Shown: positions 25,851-33,646 of the stretch, in pieces
Numbering within the stretch: position 1 is the first letter of the stretch
How the letters are laid out: each line of letters opens with the position of its first letter
NCBI RefSeq assembly: GCF_014649875.1
Contig: NZ_BMTW01000001.1
Location: forward strand, 124,001-188,000
Direction of reading: 5' to 3'
Source of the DNA: Streptomyces rubiginosohelvolus
Lineage (GTDB): Bacteria > Actinomycetota > Actinomycetes > Streptomycetales > Streptomycetaceae
DNA length: 64,000 nt
Notes under the pieces: generated by a model
Database searches by the model: none
What the model saw: only the letters and a program-made list of their open reading frames with translations
What the model was told of the DNA's origin: nothing
Made by a program: the position numbers and the translations under genes

Positions 25851-26738
25851 TCACCCGCCCGTGAGTGCCCCGAAGTCGACGTCGGCTCCGTACACGAATC
25901 CGACCGTGAGCAGCAGGAGCGTGCCGGGCAGGAGGAACGTGGTCACCGCGAACGTCGCCTTCGGGACCGCCTTGGCCGCCTTGCGGCGGGCGTTCTGGGC
26001 GTCGGTGCGGCGCATGTCGTTGGCGATCTGGATCAGCGTCTCGACGATCGGGGCGCCCAGCTCCTCGCCCTGCTGGAGCGTCGTGACGAACATGGCGACC
26101 TGTTCGGAGTCGTTGCGTCTGCGCAGTTCCTCGAAGGCCTGGCGGCGGCTGACGCCCATGTCCATCTGGCGGAGCGTGATGCGCAGTTCGTCGGACCACG
26201 GGCCCTCGTACTTCTCCGCGACCCGGTCCAGCGCCTGCCGGAAGCCGAGTCCGGCGGAGACGACGACGGCCAGGACGTCGAGGAAGTCCGGCAGGGTGCG
26301 TTCGATGTGCTCGCGGCGTACCCGGATCGCCGACCAGATACCGGCCTCCACCCAGAACAGGCCGAAGGCGACCATCAGGAGGGCCAGGAAGAGCTGGCCG
26401 CGCAGGAGCATGGAGAACGCGCCCAGGATTCCCAGCGCGCCGTAGACCGCGCGGCGGGCGGCGTAACGGTCGATGGTGAGGCCGCCGGGGTTGCCCGCCA
26501 GGTCGATCTGGCGGCGCTTCTTGTTGACGGCCTTGGGGCCCATCATCCGCAGGACCGCGGGGGCCCACCGGATGCCGAGGCGGTCGATGCCGGAGCCGAC
26601 CGCGCTCGTGCGGGTGGACCCGGATTCGAGGGCGACGGCCAGGTCGCCGGGGAGTTTGGCGTCGGCCCGGTACATCCGGATGCCGTGGATGGCCCCGTAC
26701 ACGGCGAGTCCGACGACGAGAGCTAGCAGCAGGTCCAT
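25851..26738 (-). CDS. tadC: TadC, inner-membrane platform protein (T2SF domain)
   Basis: 295 residues. T2SF (GspF-type) domain with membrane helices at both ends and the cytosolic four-helix bundle between, containing LPDFLDVLAVVVSAGLGFRQALDRVA and ELGAPIVETLIQIANDMR. With TadB it forms the membrane platform on which the TadA ATPase works to assemble Flp pili. It follows tadB with a 31-base gap and is placed between tadB and the two-component genes. ATG 26738 has GAGGGGAAG upstream. Confidence 0.92.
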   Translation of the reverse strand: MDLLLALVVGLAVYGAIHGIRMYRADAKLPGDLAVALESGSTRTSAVGSGIDRLGIRWAPAVLRMMGPKAVNKKRRQIDLAGNPGGLTIDRYAARRAVYGALGILGAFSMLLRGQLFLALLMVAFGLFWVEAGIWSAIRVRREHIERTLPDFLDVLAVVVSAGLGFRQALDRVAEKYEGPWSDELRITLRQMDMGVSRRQAFEELRRRNDSEQVAMFVTTLQQGEELGAPIVETLIQIANDMRRTDAQNARRKAAKAVPKATFAVTTFLLPGTLLLLTVGFVYGADVDFGALTGG

Positions 26739-26769
26739 GGTGGTTTCTTCCCCTCAGCTCGTCAGCTCG

Positions 26770-27714
26770 TCAGACGTCGATACGGGACAGGCGGCGGATC
26801 ACGACGAACCCGATCGCGTACAGGACGATCGCCACGACCACCGCCGCCTGGCCGATGAAGGCTCCCGTCATCCGGTCCAGCGCACCGGGCATGACCGCGT
26901 TCATCAGGAGCATCGCGCCGACGCCGAAGATGGGGACGGCGTAGGCGGTGACGGTGACCTGGGAGAGCTGGGTCTTGACCTCGCGGCGGGTCTCCTTGCG
27001 CTCCTCCAGGGTCTCGGTGAGGTTGCGCAGCGAGCTGACGACCGTACCGCCGGCCCGGTTGGAGAGGACCAACGTCGTCACCAGGACGACCAGTTCGCGG
27101 GAGGGGAGGCGGTCGGTCAACTCGCTCAGCGCGTCCTCCAGGGGCTCGCCGACGGCCAAGCGGCGTGCCACCCGGGCCAGTTCCTCGCCGGCCGGGTTCT
27201 CCAGCTCCTCGGCGGCCATGGACAGCGAGGTGCGCAGGGCCAGGCCCGCCTGGGTGGCGTTGGCGAGGATGCGGGAGAGCTCGGGGAGCTGGTTGATGAA
27301 GCGCTCGGTGCGCTTGATCCGCTGCCAGTTGAGGAACGCGTTGGTGCCCCAGAGACCGATCAGCGCGGCGACCGGGCCGAAGAACGCGGCGAGCATGGAG
27401 GAGGCGATCATCCAGAGCCCCGCCATCGCGACGACCGCGTAGACGAGGAACTCGCCGGGCGTGATGTCCAGGCCCGTCGCGGCGAGCTTCAGCTCCAGCT
27501 TCCGGCCCAGCGCGGTGCCGCGCAGCCTGCGGTCGAGCCCCTTGAAGCGGCGGACGCGCCCCGTCTCGGGGATCTGCCCGACGTGCGAGAGCCGCTCGAC
27601 GAGGGCGTCGCGGTCGGCCTTGCCGCCGGAGTAGGCGTACAGGCCCATCACGCCGAGCACGCAGCACAGCAGCGTGACGCCGACGGTGATCAGGGGGAGG
27701 TTGACGTTGTCCAT
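26770..27714 (-). CDS. tadB: TadB, inner-membrane platform protein (T2SF domain)
   Basis: 314 residues. N-terminal membrane helix, basic cytosolic stretch, then helices and a T2SF domain with QLPELSRILANATQAGLALRTSL and two C-terminal helices. Partner of TadC. Gap to tadA is 10 bases, so the genes are tightly coupled. The shared arrangement tadA-tadB-tadC is the family-typical order. ATG 27714. Confidence 0.92.
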   Translation of the reverse strand: MDNVNLPLITVGVTLLCCVLGVMGLYAYSGGKADRDALVERLSHVGQIPETGRVRRFKGLDRRLRGTALGRKLELKLAATGLDITPGEFLVYAVVAMAGLWMIASSMLAAFFGPVAALIGLWGTNAFLNWQRIKRTERFINQLPELSRILANATQAGLALRTSLSMAAEELENPAGEELARVARRLAVGEPLEDALSELTDRLPSRELVVLVTTLVLSNRAGGTVVSSLRNLTETLEERKETRREVKTQLSQVTVTAYAVPIFGVGAMLLMNAVMPGALDRMTGAFIGQAAVVVAIVLYAIGFVVIRRLSRIDV

Positions 27715-27724
27715 GGCTCGGTAC

Positions 27725-29062
27725 CTAGTTGGCCTCTCGGGTGGCGAGCTGTTCGGCGGACTGGGCGACGCCGAACGCCTGCGGGATGGGCTGACTGGCC
27801 AGGTAGAGGCGCTCGGCGAGCCTCCGGGGCAGCGGGAGGTACTGGAAGTCGCCGTAGATCCGGCCGTCGGATGCCATGGGCTGGGCGTTGAAGCGGGCGA
27901 CCGTGACGATGCGGTACGGGTCGCGGCCGTGGCTGTCCAGGACGGCGATCTCGGTGACCTTCCTGGCGCCGTCGGCGTGCCGGGTGAGCTGGACGATCAC
28001 GTCGACGGCGCTGTTGATCTGGTCGTGCAGCGCCTCGAAGGGGATCTCGACCTCCGACATCGAGGCGAGGGTCTGGAGCCTCATCAGCGCGTCCTCGGCG
28101 CTGTTGGCGTGGACGGTGGCCAGCGAGCCGTCGTGACCGGTGGACATCGCCTGGAGCATGTCGAGCGACTCGCCGCCTCGGACCTCACCGACGACGATCC
28201 GGTCGGGGCGCATACGCAGGGAGTTGCGGACCAGGTCGCGGATGGTGATCTGGCCCTTGCCCTCGACGTTGGCCGGGCGGGACTCCAGCCGGATCACATG
28301 GCTCTGCTGGAGCTGGAGTTCGGCGGAGTCCTCGATGGTGACGATGCGCTCGGTGTTCGGGATCAGCCCGGAGAGCGCGTTGAGGAGGGTCGTCTTGCCG
28401 GTGCCGGTGGCCCCCGAGACGATGATGTTGAGCTTGGCCTGGACGAGCCCGGCGAGCAGCACCAGCATCTGTTCGTCCAGCGAGCCGAAGCCGATCATCT
28501 CCTGGAGGGTGAAGGAGCGCGGGAAGCGGCGGATGGTGAGCGTCGCGCCGGTCAGCGACAGCGGCGGGATGATCACGTTGACACGTTCGCCGCTGGGGAG
28601 GCGGGCGTCGACCATCGGGTTGGACTCGTCGACACGGCGGTTGACGGTCGACACGATCCGCTCGATGGTCTGCATCAGCTGCTCGTGGGAGCCGAAGCGC
28701 ATCGGGAGCTGCTCGACCCTGCCGTTGCGCTCGACGAAGATCTGGTCGGGGCCGTTGACCATGATCTCGGTGATGGACGCGTCCTCCAGGAGCGGTTCCA
28801 GGATGCCGAGGCCCAGCGCCTCGTCGACGACGCGGCGGATGAGCTGCGAGCGCTCGACCGTGGAGAGGACCGGGCCCTCGCGGCTGATGATGTGGCCGAG
28901 GACGCGTTCCAGCCGGGCCCGCCGGTCGGCGGCGGCCAGCGAGGACATCTCCGCGAGGTCGATCTCCTCCAGCAGCTTGGCCCGGTAGGTGGCCACCATG
29001 TGGCCGTCCTCCCGTGCCCCGCCCTGCTCCTCCGGAGCGGTCATGCGTGCCCGCAGGCTCAT
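27725..29062 (-). CDS. tadA: TadA/CpaF pilus assembly ATPase
   Basis: 445-residue secretion ATPase powering Flp pilus assembly at the cytosolic membrane face. N-terminal domain (residues ~30-190) includes ITEIMVNGPDQIFVERNG. Walker A GATGTGKTT at 217-225 (Lys223), Asp box with VTIEDSAELQL, Walker B RPDRIVVGEVRGGE, and the His box TGHDGSLATVHANS. Length is normal. Start ATG 29062 with GAGGAGAG; an alternative in-frame Met lies 6 codons later. The 62-base gap to the TadE-like gene upstream is the largest inside this segment. Confidence 0.96.
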   Translation of the reverse strand: MSLRARMTAPEEQGGAREDGHMVATYRAKLLEEIDLAEMSSLAAADRRARLERVLGHIISREGPVLSTVERSQLIRRVVDEALGLGILEPLLEDASITEIMVNGPDQIFVERNGRVEQLPMRFGSHEQLMQTIERIVSTVNRRVDESNPMVDARLPSGERVNVIIPPLSLTGATLTIRRFPRSFTLQEMIGFGSLDEQMLVLLAGLVQAKLNIIVSGATGTGKTTLLNALSGLIPNTERIVTIEDSAELQLQQSHVIRLESRPANVEGKGQITIRDLVRNSLRMRPDRIVVGEVRGGESLDMLQAMSTGHDGSLATVHANSAEDALMRLQTLASMSEVEIPFEALHDQINSAVDVIVQLTRHADGARKVTEIAVLDSHGRDPYRIVTVARFNAQPMASDGRIYGDFQYLPLPRRLAERLYLASQPIPQAFGVAQSAEQLATREAN

Positions 29063-29124
29063 CTGCGTAACTCTCCTCGTCGAGTGGTCGGGTCGTCGCG
29101 GTCGGTTGTCCGGGCGGGCTGGGC

Positions 29125-29520
29125 TCAGAAGCCGGAGCCGACGTGCTCGTTGGGCATCGTCGCGCTCCGCTTGGCCGTCCAGTCGTCCAGTCCCGGCACG
29201 ATGGAGGGCACCTTCACCTCGACGGTGACCGTGATGTCCCGGCCGCCGGTCCTGCGGTACTCGAACCCGCCGTCCTCCACCCAGTCGCTCACCGCGTCGC
29301 GGGCGTTGCTCTCGCCGCTGCCCCGGGCGTCCACGCTGGCTTCCGTACGGGCTCCGGCGCGGGCGGCCGTGCCCGCCTGGCTGGCGGCGTACGCGGCGAC
29401 GCCGAGCTGGATGGCCGCCACTGCTACGAGGAGCAGCAGGGGGAGGAAGCCGAGGTACTCCATGGCGACCTGGCCCCGGTCGCGGTCGTTCTCCCGGTGC
29501 GGCTGTGTCGTCACCACCAT
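29125..29520 (-). CDS. TadE-like pseudopilin (second copy)
   Basis: 131 residues from ATG 29520 (GGGAGGAG upstream). Prepilin-type leader ends at Gly16; then QVAMEYLGFLPLLLLV places Glu at +5 and Tyr at +6. One helix, the AASQAGTAARAGAR segment typical of TadE, and an extracytoplasmic beta-rich tail without cysteine. Overlaps the preceding TadE-like gene by 10 bases, indicating coupled translation. Likely a minor pseudopilin. Confidence 0.88.
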   Translation of the reverse strand: MVVTTQPHRENDRDRGQVAMEYLGFLPLLLLVAVAAIQLGVAAYAASQAGTAARAGARTEASVDARGSGESNARDAVSDWVEDGGFEYRRTGGRDITVTVEVKVPSIVPGLDDWTAKRSATMPNEHVGSGF

Positions 29521-29951
29521 GACTGCTCCTCCCTCGGCGATCCGGCCGTGCCCTTGATCTCGGTGTCGAGGTCGAACAGGCCCGGCACCAGCACCGGGAC
29601 CTTCAGCTTCACCGTGGCCTCGTAGAGACGGTTGTTGGTCCCGCCGCATGTGACGACGGCGTTCTTCGACCACGCGTCGGGCAGGTCCTTCATCGCGCCC
29701 TGCCGGCATGCCGTCCCGGGCGCGAACTCCGCCCCGCTGCCCTTGCGCGCGCCGACGTCCGCCGCGTTGCCCGCGAGGCTGAACGTGTAGCCGATCAGGG
29801 CGCACTCCCAGAGCACGAGCATGATCAGGATGATGAAGGGGGTCATGCCCAGGAACTCGACGGCCGTCTGGCCCCGGTCCCGGCCCCCGCGGTCACGTAG
29901 GGCGGTGATCCGCCCCCGTATGCCGCTGCGAGCTGTTCTTGTGGTGGTCAT
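29511..29951 (-). CDS. TadE-like pseudopilin (first copy)
   Basis: 146 residues. Leader ends at Gly27 in RDRGQTAVEFLGM, with Glu at +5 and Phe at +6, then one helix. The tail contains LAGNAADVGARKG, plus three cysteines, two of which could form a disulphide (TACRQ, TCGGT). ATG 29951 lies 3 bases past the stop of cpaE. Both TadE copies have the same C-terminal ending pattern (VPVLVPGL against VPSIVPGL), suggesting an old duplication. Confidence 0.88.
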   Translation of the reverse strand: MTTTRTARSGIRGRITALRDRGGRDRGQTAVEFLGMTPFIILIMLVLWECALIGYTFSLAGNAADVGARKGSGAEFAPGTACRQGAMKDLPDAWSKNAVVTCGGTNNRLYEATVKLKVPVLVPGLFDLDTEIKGTAGSPREEQSWW

Positions 29952-29954
29952 CGC

Positions 29955-31268
29955 TCAACGTGTCCCCTCGGAGTCCCCGGGTCGGTGGCCGGAGCCGTCG
30001 CGCCGGCGGCGCGGGCGTCCGATCGAGCCCCGGTCGTTCTTGAAGGCGCCGCTGTTCCGTTTGACCAGGGCACCGCCGCTCTTCTTGCCTGTCGCGCTCT
30101 CCTTCACGATGCCCAGCTCTCCGGCCAGGCCCCAGAGCGCCTGTTTGACCGTGCTCTTGGCGTCCAGTTCGTGCAGGCGTCCGGAGTCGATGGACGCCTG
30201 GAGCTCCTTGAAGTTCGCGGGGACCGCCGCCGAGGCGACCCGGGTGCCGGTGATCTTCTGGATCAGCGGCGGCTGGATCTCGGTGTTGCGGGTGAAGCGG
30301 TTGACGAGGGTGATCGTCTCCTCGGCCTTGCGGATCTGGAGCCGTTCCCACATCCGTACGACGCGTTTCGCGCCGCGCACCGCGACCACGTCGGGGGTGG
30401 TGACCAGAAGGGCCACGTCCGCCATCTCGACGGCGGCGGCGTTGGCCCCGTTCATCTGGCCGCCGCAGTCGATGACGACGATCTCGTAGCGGGTGCGCAG
30501 GGCGCTGACGATCTGGCGGGCCGACCGGTCGCTGACCTCCTCGCCGCGTTCGCCCTCGCCGGGGGCGAGGAGCAGGGCGAGGCCGGTGGAGTGGGAGAAC
30601 ACCGCGTCGGACAGCACCCGGGGCGATATGTCGGTGATCAGGGCGAGGTCGACCAGCGAGCGGCGGAACTGGACGTCGAGGAACGAGGCGATGTCCCCGG
30701 TCTGGAGGTCCATGTCCACCAGCGCCACCGTGTTGCCGGACGCCTGGGCGGCCAGGGCGAGTTGGATGGCGGTGACGGTCGCGCCGACGCCGCCCTTGGC
30801 GCCGGTGACCGTGACCACCGTGCCGCCGGGGCCGGTGAAGACGTCGTTGCCGGAGGTGAGGTGGCGGCGCACCCCGGCGGACCACTGGGCGGCCGCCTGG
30901 ACGCGGTTGGCGAGTTCCTCGTAGCTCAGCGGGAGGGTGACCAGGCCGCGGGCGCCGGAGTCCATCGCGTTGGCGAAGAGGTTCGGGCTGGCGTCCGCGG
31001 TGATCAGGACGACGCCGACGGACGGGAACCGCAGCGACACCTCCCGGATCAGCTCCAGGGCCGGCACCGGGCCGATCCGCTCGTGGACCAGCACCACCTC
31101 GGGCAGTTCGTCGAGCGCCTCACCCGCGAGGCGGGCCAGGGTGTCGATGAGCTGCGTGGAGTCGCCGACCGGGGTCGCCGGTTCGGCGTCGGGCAGCTGG
31201 CTGAGCAGGGTGGTGACGGAGCGGGCCGCGTCGATGTCGCCGACGGCCGGGAGGATTCTGGTGGTCAT
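29955..31268 (-). CDS. CpaE/TadZ-like pilus localisation ATPase
   Basis: 437 residues from ATG 31268 (GAGGATGGG). Residues 1-130 form a receiver-like domain without a clear phosphorylation Asp pocket. The C-terminal MinD/ParA-like domain begins with VTGAKGGVGATVTAIQLALAA, where the P-loop Lys of KGGxGK is replaced by Ala, as is common in TadZ proteins, so tight ATP hydrolysis is doubtful. VALVDMDLQTGDIASFL and VIDCGGQMN follow. TadZ/CpaE marks the site of pilus assembly. C-terminal ~55 residues are basic and Gly-rich, possibly for nucleic acid or membrane contact. Confidence 0.9.
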   Translation of the reverse strand: MTTRILPAVGDIDAARSVTTLLSQLPDAEPATPVGDSTQLIDTLARLAGEALDELPEVVLVHERIGPVPALELIREVSLRFPSVGVVLITADASPNLFANAMDSGARGLVTLPLSYEELANRVQAAAQWSAGVRRHLTSGNDVFTGPGGTVVTVTGAKGGVGATVTAIQLALAAQASGNTVALVDMDLQTGDIASFLDVQFRRSLVDLALITDISPRVLSDAVFSHSTGLALLLAPGEGERGEEVSDRSARQIVSALRTRYEIVVIDCGGQMNGANAAAVEMADVALLVTTPDVVAVRGAKRVVRMWERLQIRKAEETITLVNRFTRNTEIQPPLIQKITGTRVASAAVPANFKELQASIDSGRLHELDAKSTVKQALWGLAGELGIVKESATGKKSGGALVKRNSGAFKNDRGSIGRPRRRRDGSGHRPGDSEGTR

Positions 31269-31275
31269 CCCATCC

Positions 31276-31983
31276 TCACTTGTCCTTGTCGAGCGTGTAG
31301 GTGCGGTCCCCCGGGCGGATGGTGCCGTCGCTGCCGGGGGCGACGAGCGCCAGGCGCACATGCTCGGCGAACGACTCGGCGTAGGCGACGCGCTGGGTGT
31401 CCAGCGTGTTCAGGGCGAAGGTGATCGGCACGGCCTCGGTGGCCCGGGTGCCCCGGTCGTCCGCGCTCGGGTCCAGGGCGGTGAGCTCGCCGACGTCCAG
31501 CACCTTGGCGTTGGCGACGATGACCTTGGACTGGGCCGGGTCGCCCTGCTGTTCGCCGGCGAAGGTGGCGTAGATGTTGACCGTGGCGCCCGGTGTGATC
31601 TTGCCCGCGACACCGGTCGAGGCGTCGATCATGATGGCGATCTCCTGCTCACCGGCACGGAGTTCGGGCTTGCGGACCATCATGTCCGACTGGAGCAGCG
31701 AGCCTTGGCGGAGTTCGGTCACCGCGATCTTCGACTCGACTTCCCGCAGGTCGGTCACGGCGTTCTCCGAGAGCCACCGTTTGGGCATCTTGATCTTCTC
31801 GAACTGGCCGCTGTTCAGGGCGGTGTACGGCGCCACGTTGGTCTTCAGCTGGTACGCCGTCACCTCGGGCCCGACCTTCGAGTTGACGTCGCTGATCACC
31901 GAGAGCACGCCGGCGAAGGCCGCGAAGGCGCACAGGACCGACAGGAGCAGGAGTATCACGCCGCGGCGCTGGCGGGAGTTCAT
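31276..31983 (-). CDS. cpaB: CpaB/RcpC-like Flp pilus assembly protein (SAF domain)
   Basis: 235 residues. One N-terminal membrane helix (residues ~7-30), then an extracytoplasmic SAF domain with LRQGSLLQSDMM and the RcpC domain with INPGATVNIYATF-like GKITPGATVNIYATF. In Gram-negatives CpaB/RcpC contacts the secretin; no secretin is encoded here, so it may contact the wall or pilus base. First membrane component of the operon. A 221-base upstream gap carries three 18-bp repeats. ATG 31983. Confidence 0.88.
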   Translation of the reverse strand: MNSRQRRGVILLLLSVLCAFAAFAGVLSVISDVNSKVGPEVTAYQLKTNVAPYTALNSGQFEKIKMPKRWLSENAVTDLREVESKIAVTELRQGSLLQSDMMVRKPELRAGEQEIAIMIDASTGVAGKITPGATVNIYATFAGEQQGDPAQSKVIVANAKVLDVGELTALDPSADDRGTRATEAVPITFALNTLDTQRVAYAESFAEHVRLALVAPGSDGTIRPGDRTYTLDKDK

Positions 31984-32058
31984 GGTCCGGACAACCTCGT
32001 TCGAATCGGATGCGTGGAGCGGACAGCGGACAGAGTGAGCGGTGCTGCGGAACGGGCA

Positions 32059-32112
32059 CGTGCGGTGGATCGGGTACGTGCGGTGGATCGGTGACGTGCG
32101 GTGGAGCGGTTA
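32059..32112. repeat. Three tandem 18-bp repeats upstream of cpaB (iteron-like)
   Basis: Units at 32059-32076, 32077-32094 and 32095-32112: CGTGCGGTGGATCGGGTA, CGTGCGGTGGATCGGTGA and CGTGCGGTGGAGCGGTTA. Only four positions vary. Located 71-125 bases upstream of the leftward cpaB start. Confidence 0.85.
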
Positions 32113-32204
32113 CGCGCTTACATCTACGGCTACGTCCACCGCGGCCGGGAGGAGGCGGCGGGGTGGAGGCGCTGGGCGGGGACGGGTGGCGGGGAGCGGT
32201 CGCG

Positions 32205-33089
32205 TCAGGGGCCCGGTGATTCGTCGGCCCCATGGTGTGGGACACCGGCGGGCAGCGCGCGGTTCTCCGAAACCGGAAGAGGCGCGGAACAGAATGCACA
32301 GCGGTCGCCGATGAGTTCCATGGCGCACCAGTGACACTTTTCCCGGCGTACGGAGGAGACCAGCTGGTAGAGCACGGAGAGGTCCGGGAGATGGGCGGCG
32401 AACTCCACCAGCTTTCCCGTCCCCCACCAGCGGGGTGAGTCGGCCGGGACCGAGGTGTCGTGAATGGCCTGGACCTTCCAGGCGGGCGCAAGGGTCTCCT
32501 GTACCCACTCCGACTGCAGATTCCCTTTGGCCACCAGAAGATGCGTCCCGAAATCCGGACCCGCGAGCGGTTCGGCGGCGGGACCCACTTTCACCAGCTG
32601 CGGCTCGGGGCCCGCGAGCACGGCGAACTGGGATCCGGGGACCCAGGACTTGGCGTGGCTCTTGAGGCTGACCGGGACCCGGTCGAGCCGGGCGACGGAG
32701 TTGAGGAGGGCGCCCGCGTAGATGTAGTGCGACAGCAGCCGGGCGGCGGAGGCGACCACCCCGGGACTGAAGTCGCAGATGGACAACTGCCGGAGCTGGC
32801 GCACCAGTACGGCGACCCCGAGGGGCGGGAGGTCCACCTTGACCAGGGCGATCCGGTCGCTCTCCAGCACCGAGCGGATGGAGTGGAGGCGGCGTTCGTG
32901 CTCGGGCCGGATGCCCGAGGGGTAGAGGGCGATCACATACCCGTGCTGTTCCAGCAGCAGGTGCATGTCGCCGATCGCCAGCTCCAGCACCTGGGCCTCG
33001 GGGGCCTGGAGCAGAGCGGCGGTCGGTGTCTGCTGGTCGGTCGGCGGCAGCACCAGGTCTGCGCTCGTCACTGCTATCGCGGTCGGCAC
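32205..33089 (-). CDS. Hypothetical protein with C-terminal zinc ribbon, head of Tad locus
   Basis: 294 residues from GTG 33089 (GGGGAGAG upstream). No signal peptide or membrane helix, so cytosolic. The body is alpha/beta with LLLEQHGYVIALYPSG and SDRIALVKVDLPPLG segments. The C terminus has CHWCAMELIGDRCAFC, a four-cysteine zinc ribbon, followed by a disordered tail. I do not recognise the family. Its place as the first gene reading into the tad operon, 221 bases before cpaB, suggests a regulatory or adaptor role, though the repeat-containing gap may separate transcripts. Confidence 0.7.
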   Translation of the reverse strand: MPTAIAVTSADLVLPPTDQQTPTAALLQAPEAQVLELAIGDMHLLLEQHGYVIALYPSGIRPEHERRLHSIRSVLESDRIALVKVDLPPLGVAVLVRQLRQLSICDFSPGVVASAARLLSHYIYAGALLNSVARLDRVPVSLKSHAKSWVPGSQFAVLAGPEPQLVKVGPAAEPLAGPDFGTHLLVAKGNLQSEWVQETLAPAWKVQAIHDTSVPADSPRWWGTGKLVEFAAHLPDLSVLYQLVSSVRREKCHWCAMELIGDRCAFCSAPLPVSENRALPAGVPHHGADESPGP

Positions 33090-33646
33090 GCTCTCCCCGT
33101 TTCGGCTCCGGTCGACGTGGGGACGCCGACCGCAATCGCTCCTGCTCCGTGCTCCTGCCCCAGCACTTTAGCCACGTCTCACCAGGCAGAGAACAGTTAT
33201 CGGAGACCTGTACGACACCATGCGAACACCGTTCCAACGGGAGCCGGGTGCTAAACGGGATGAAATCGATTTCGCTCAACTCGGCTGCCACTGCGGAGCG
33301 TCACCGAATCCCGCGTCCGCTTTTCGATCATGTATTCATTCGCGCACGTCATCCTGGTTTTCGGGGCGACGGACTCCCTTTTCGTAAGGGCGTTTCCGTG
33401 ACCGTCCGGAGATCTTCCGCAAGATCACTCGTGCGGGGGGCGGAGAGCGCTCGCGGCGTCGCCCCCGTACCGGGAATCCGCCGCCCGGCACCCCCGTACG
33501 GGGGTGACCGCTCCCCCTCGCGCCCGCCTCGGCGGACGGCCTTTCGCTGCCAGAGGTCTTGACAACTTGATTGGTCTGGACCAGTTTATGCGCACTGCAC
33601 CGCACCGCCCATCCCCGGCACCCCCCAACTCCCCCCGGAGGCACCA
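33090..33646. other. 557-bp divergent intergenic region
   Basis: Promoter region between the zinc-ribbon gene and the chitinase gene. It is less G+C-rich than its surroundings at 33230-33420, typical of a regulatory zone. It contains the palindrome CACCCCCGTACGGGGGTG (33489-33506) and the DasR-like site at 33570-33585. No gene seen. Confidence 0.6.
33559..33588 (+). promoter_or_regulatory. Chitinase promoter with DasR-responsive element (dre)
   Basis: TTGACA (33559-33564) is a consensus -35; a CAGTTT -10-like hexamer follows at 33582 with a 17-base spacer. Inside the spacer lies ATTGGTCTGGACCAGT (33570-33585), very close to the known dre consensus ACTGGTCTAGACCACT. Binding of the GlcNAc-responsive repressor DasR here would occlude the promoter. 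Confidence 0.8.
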
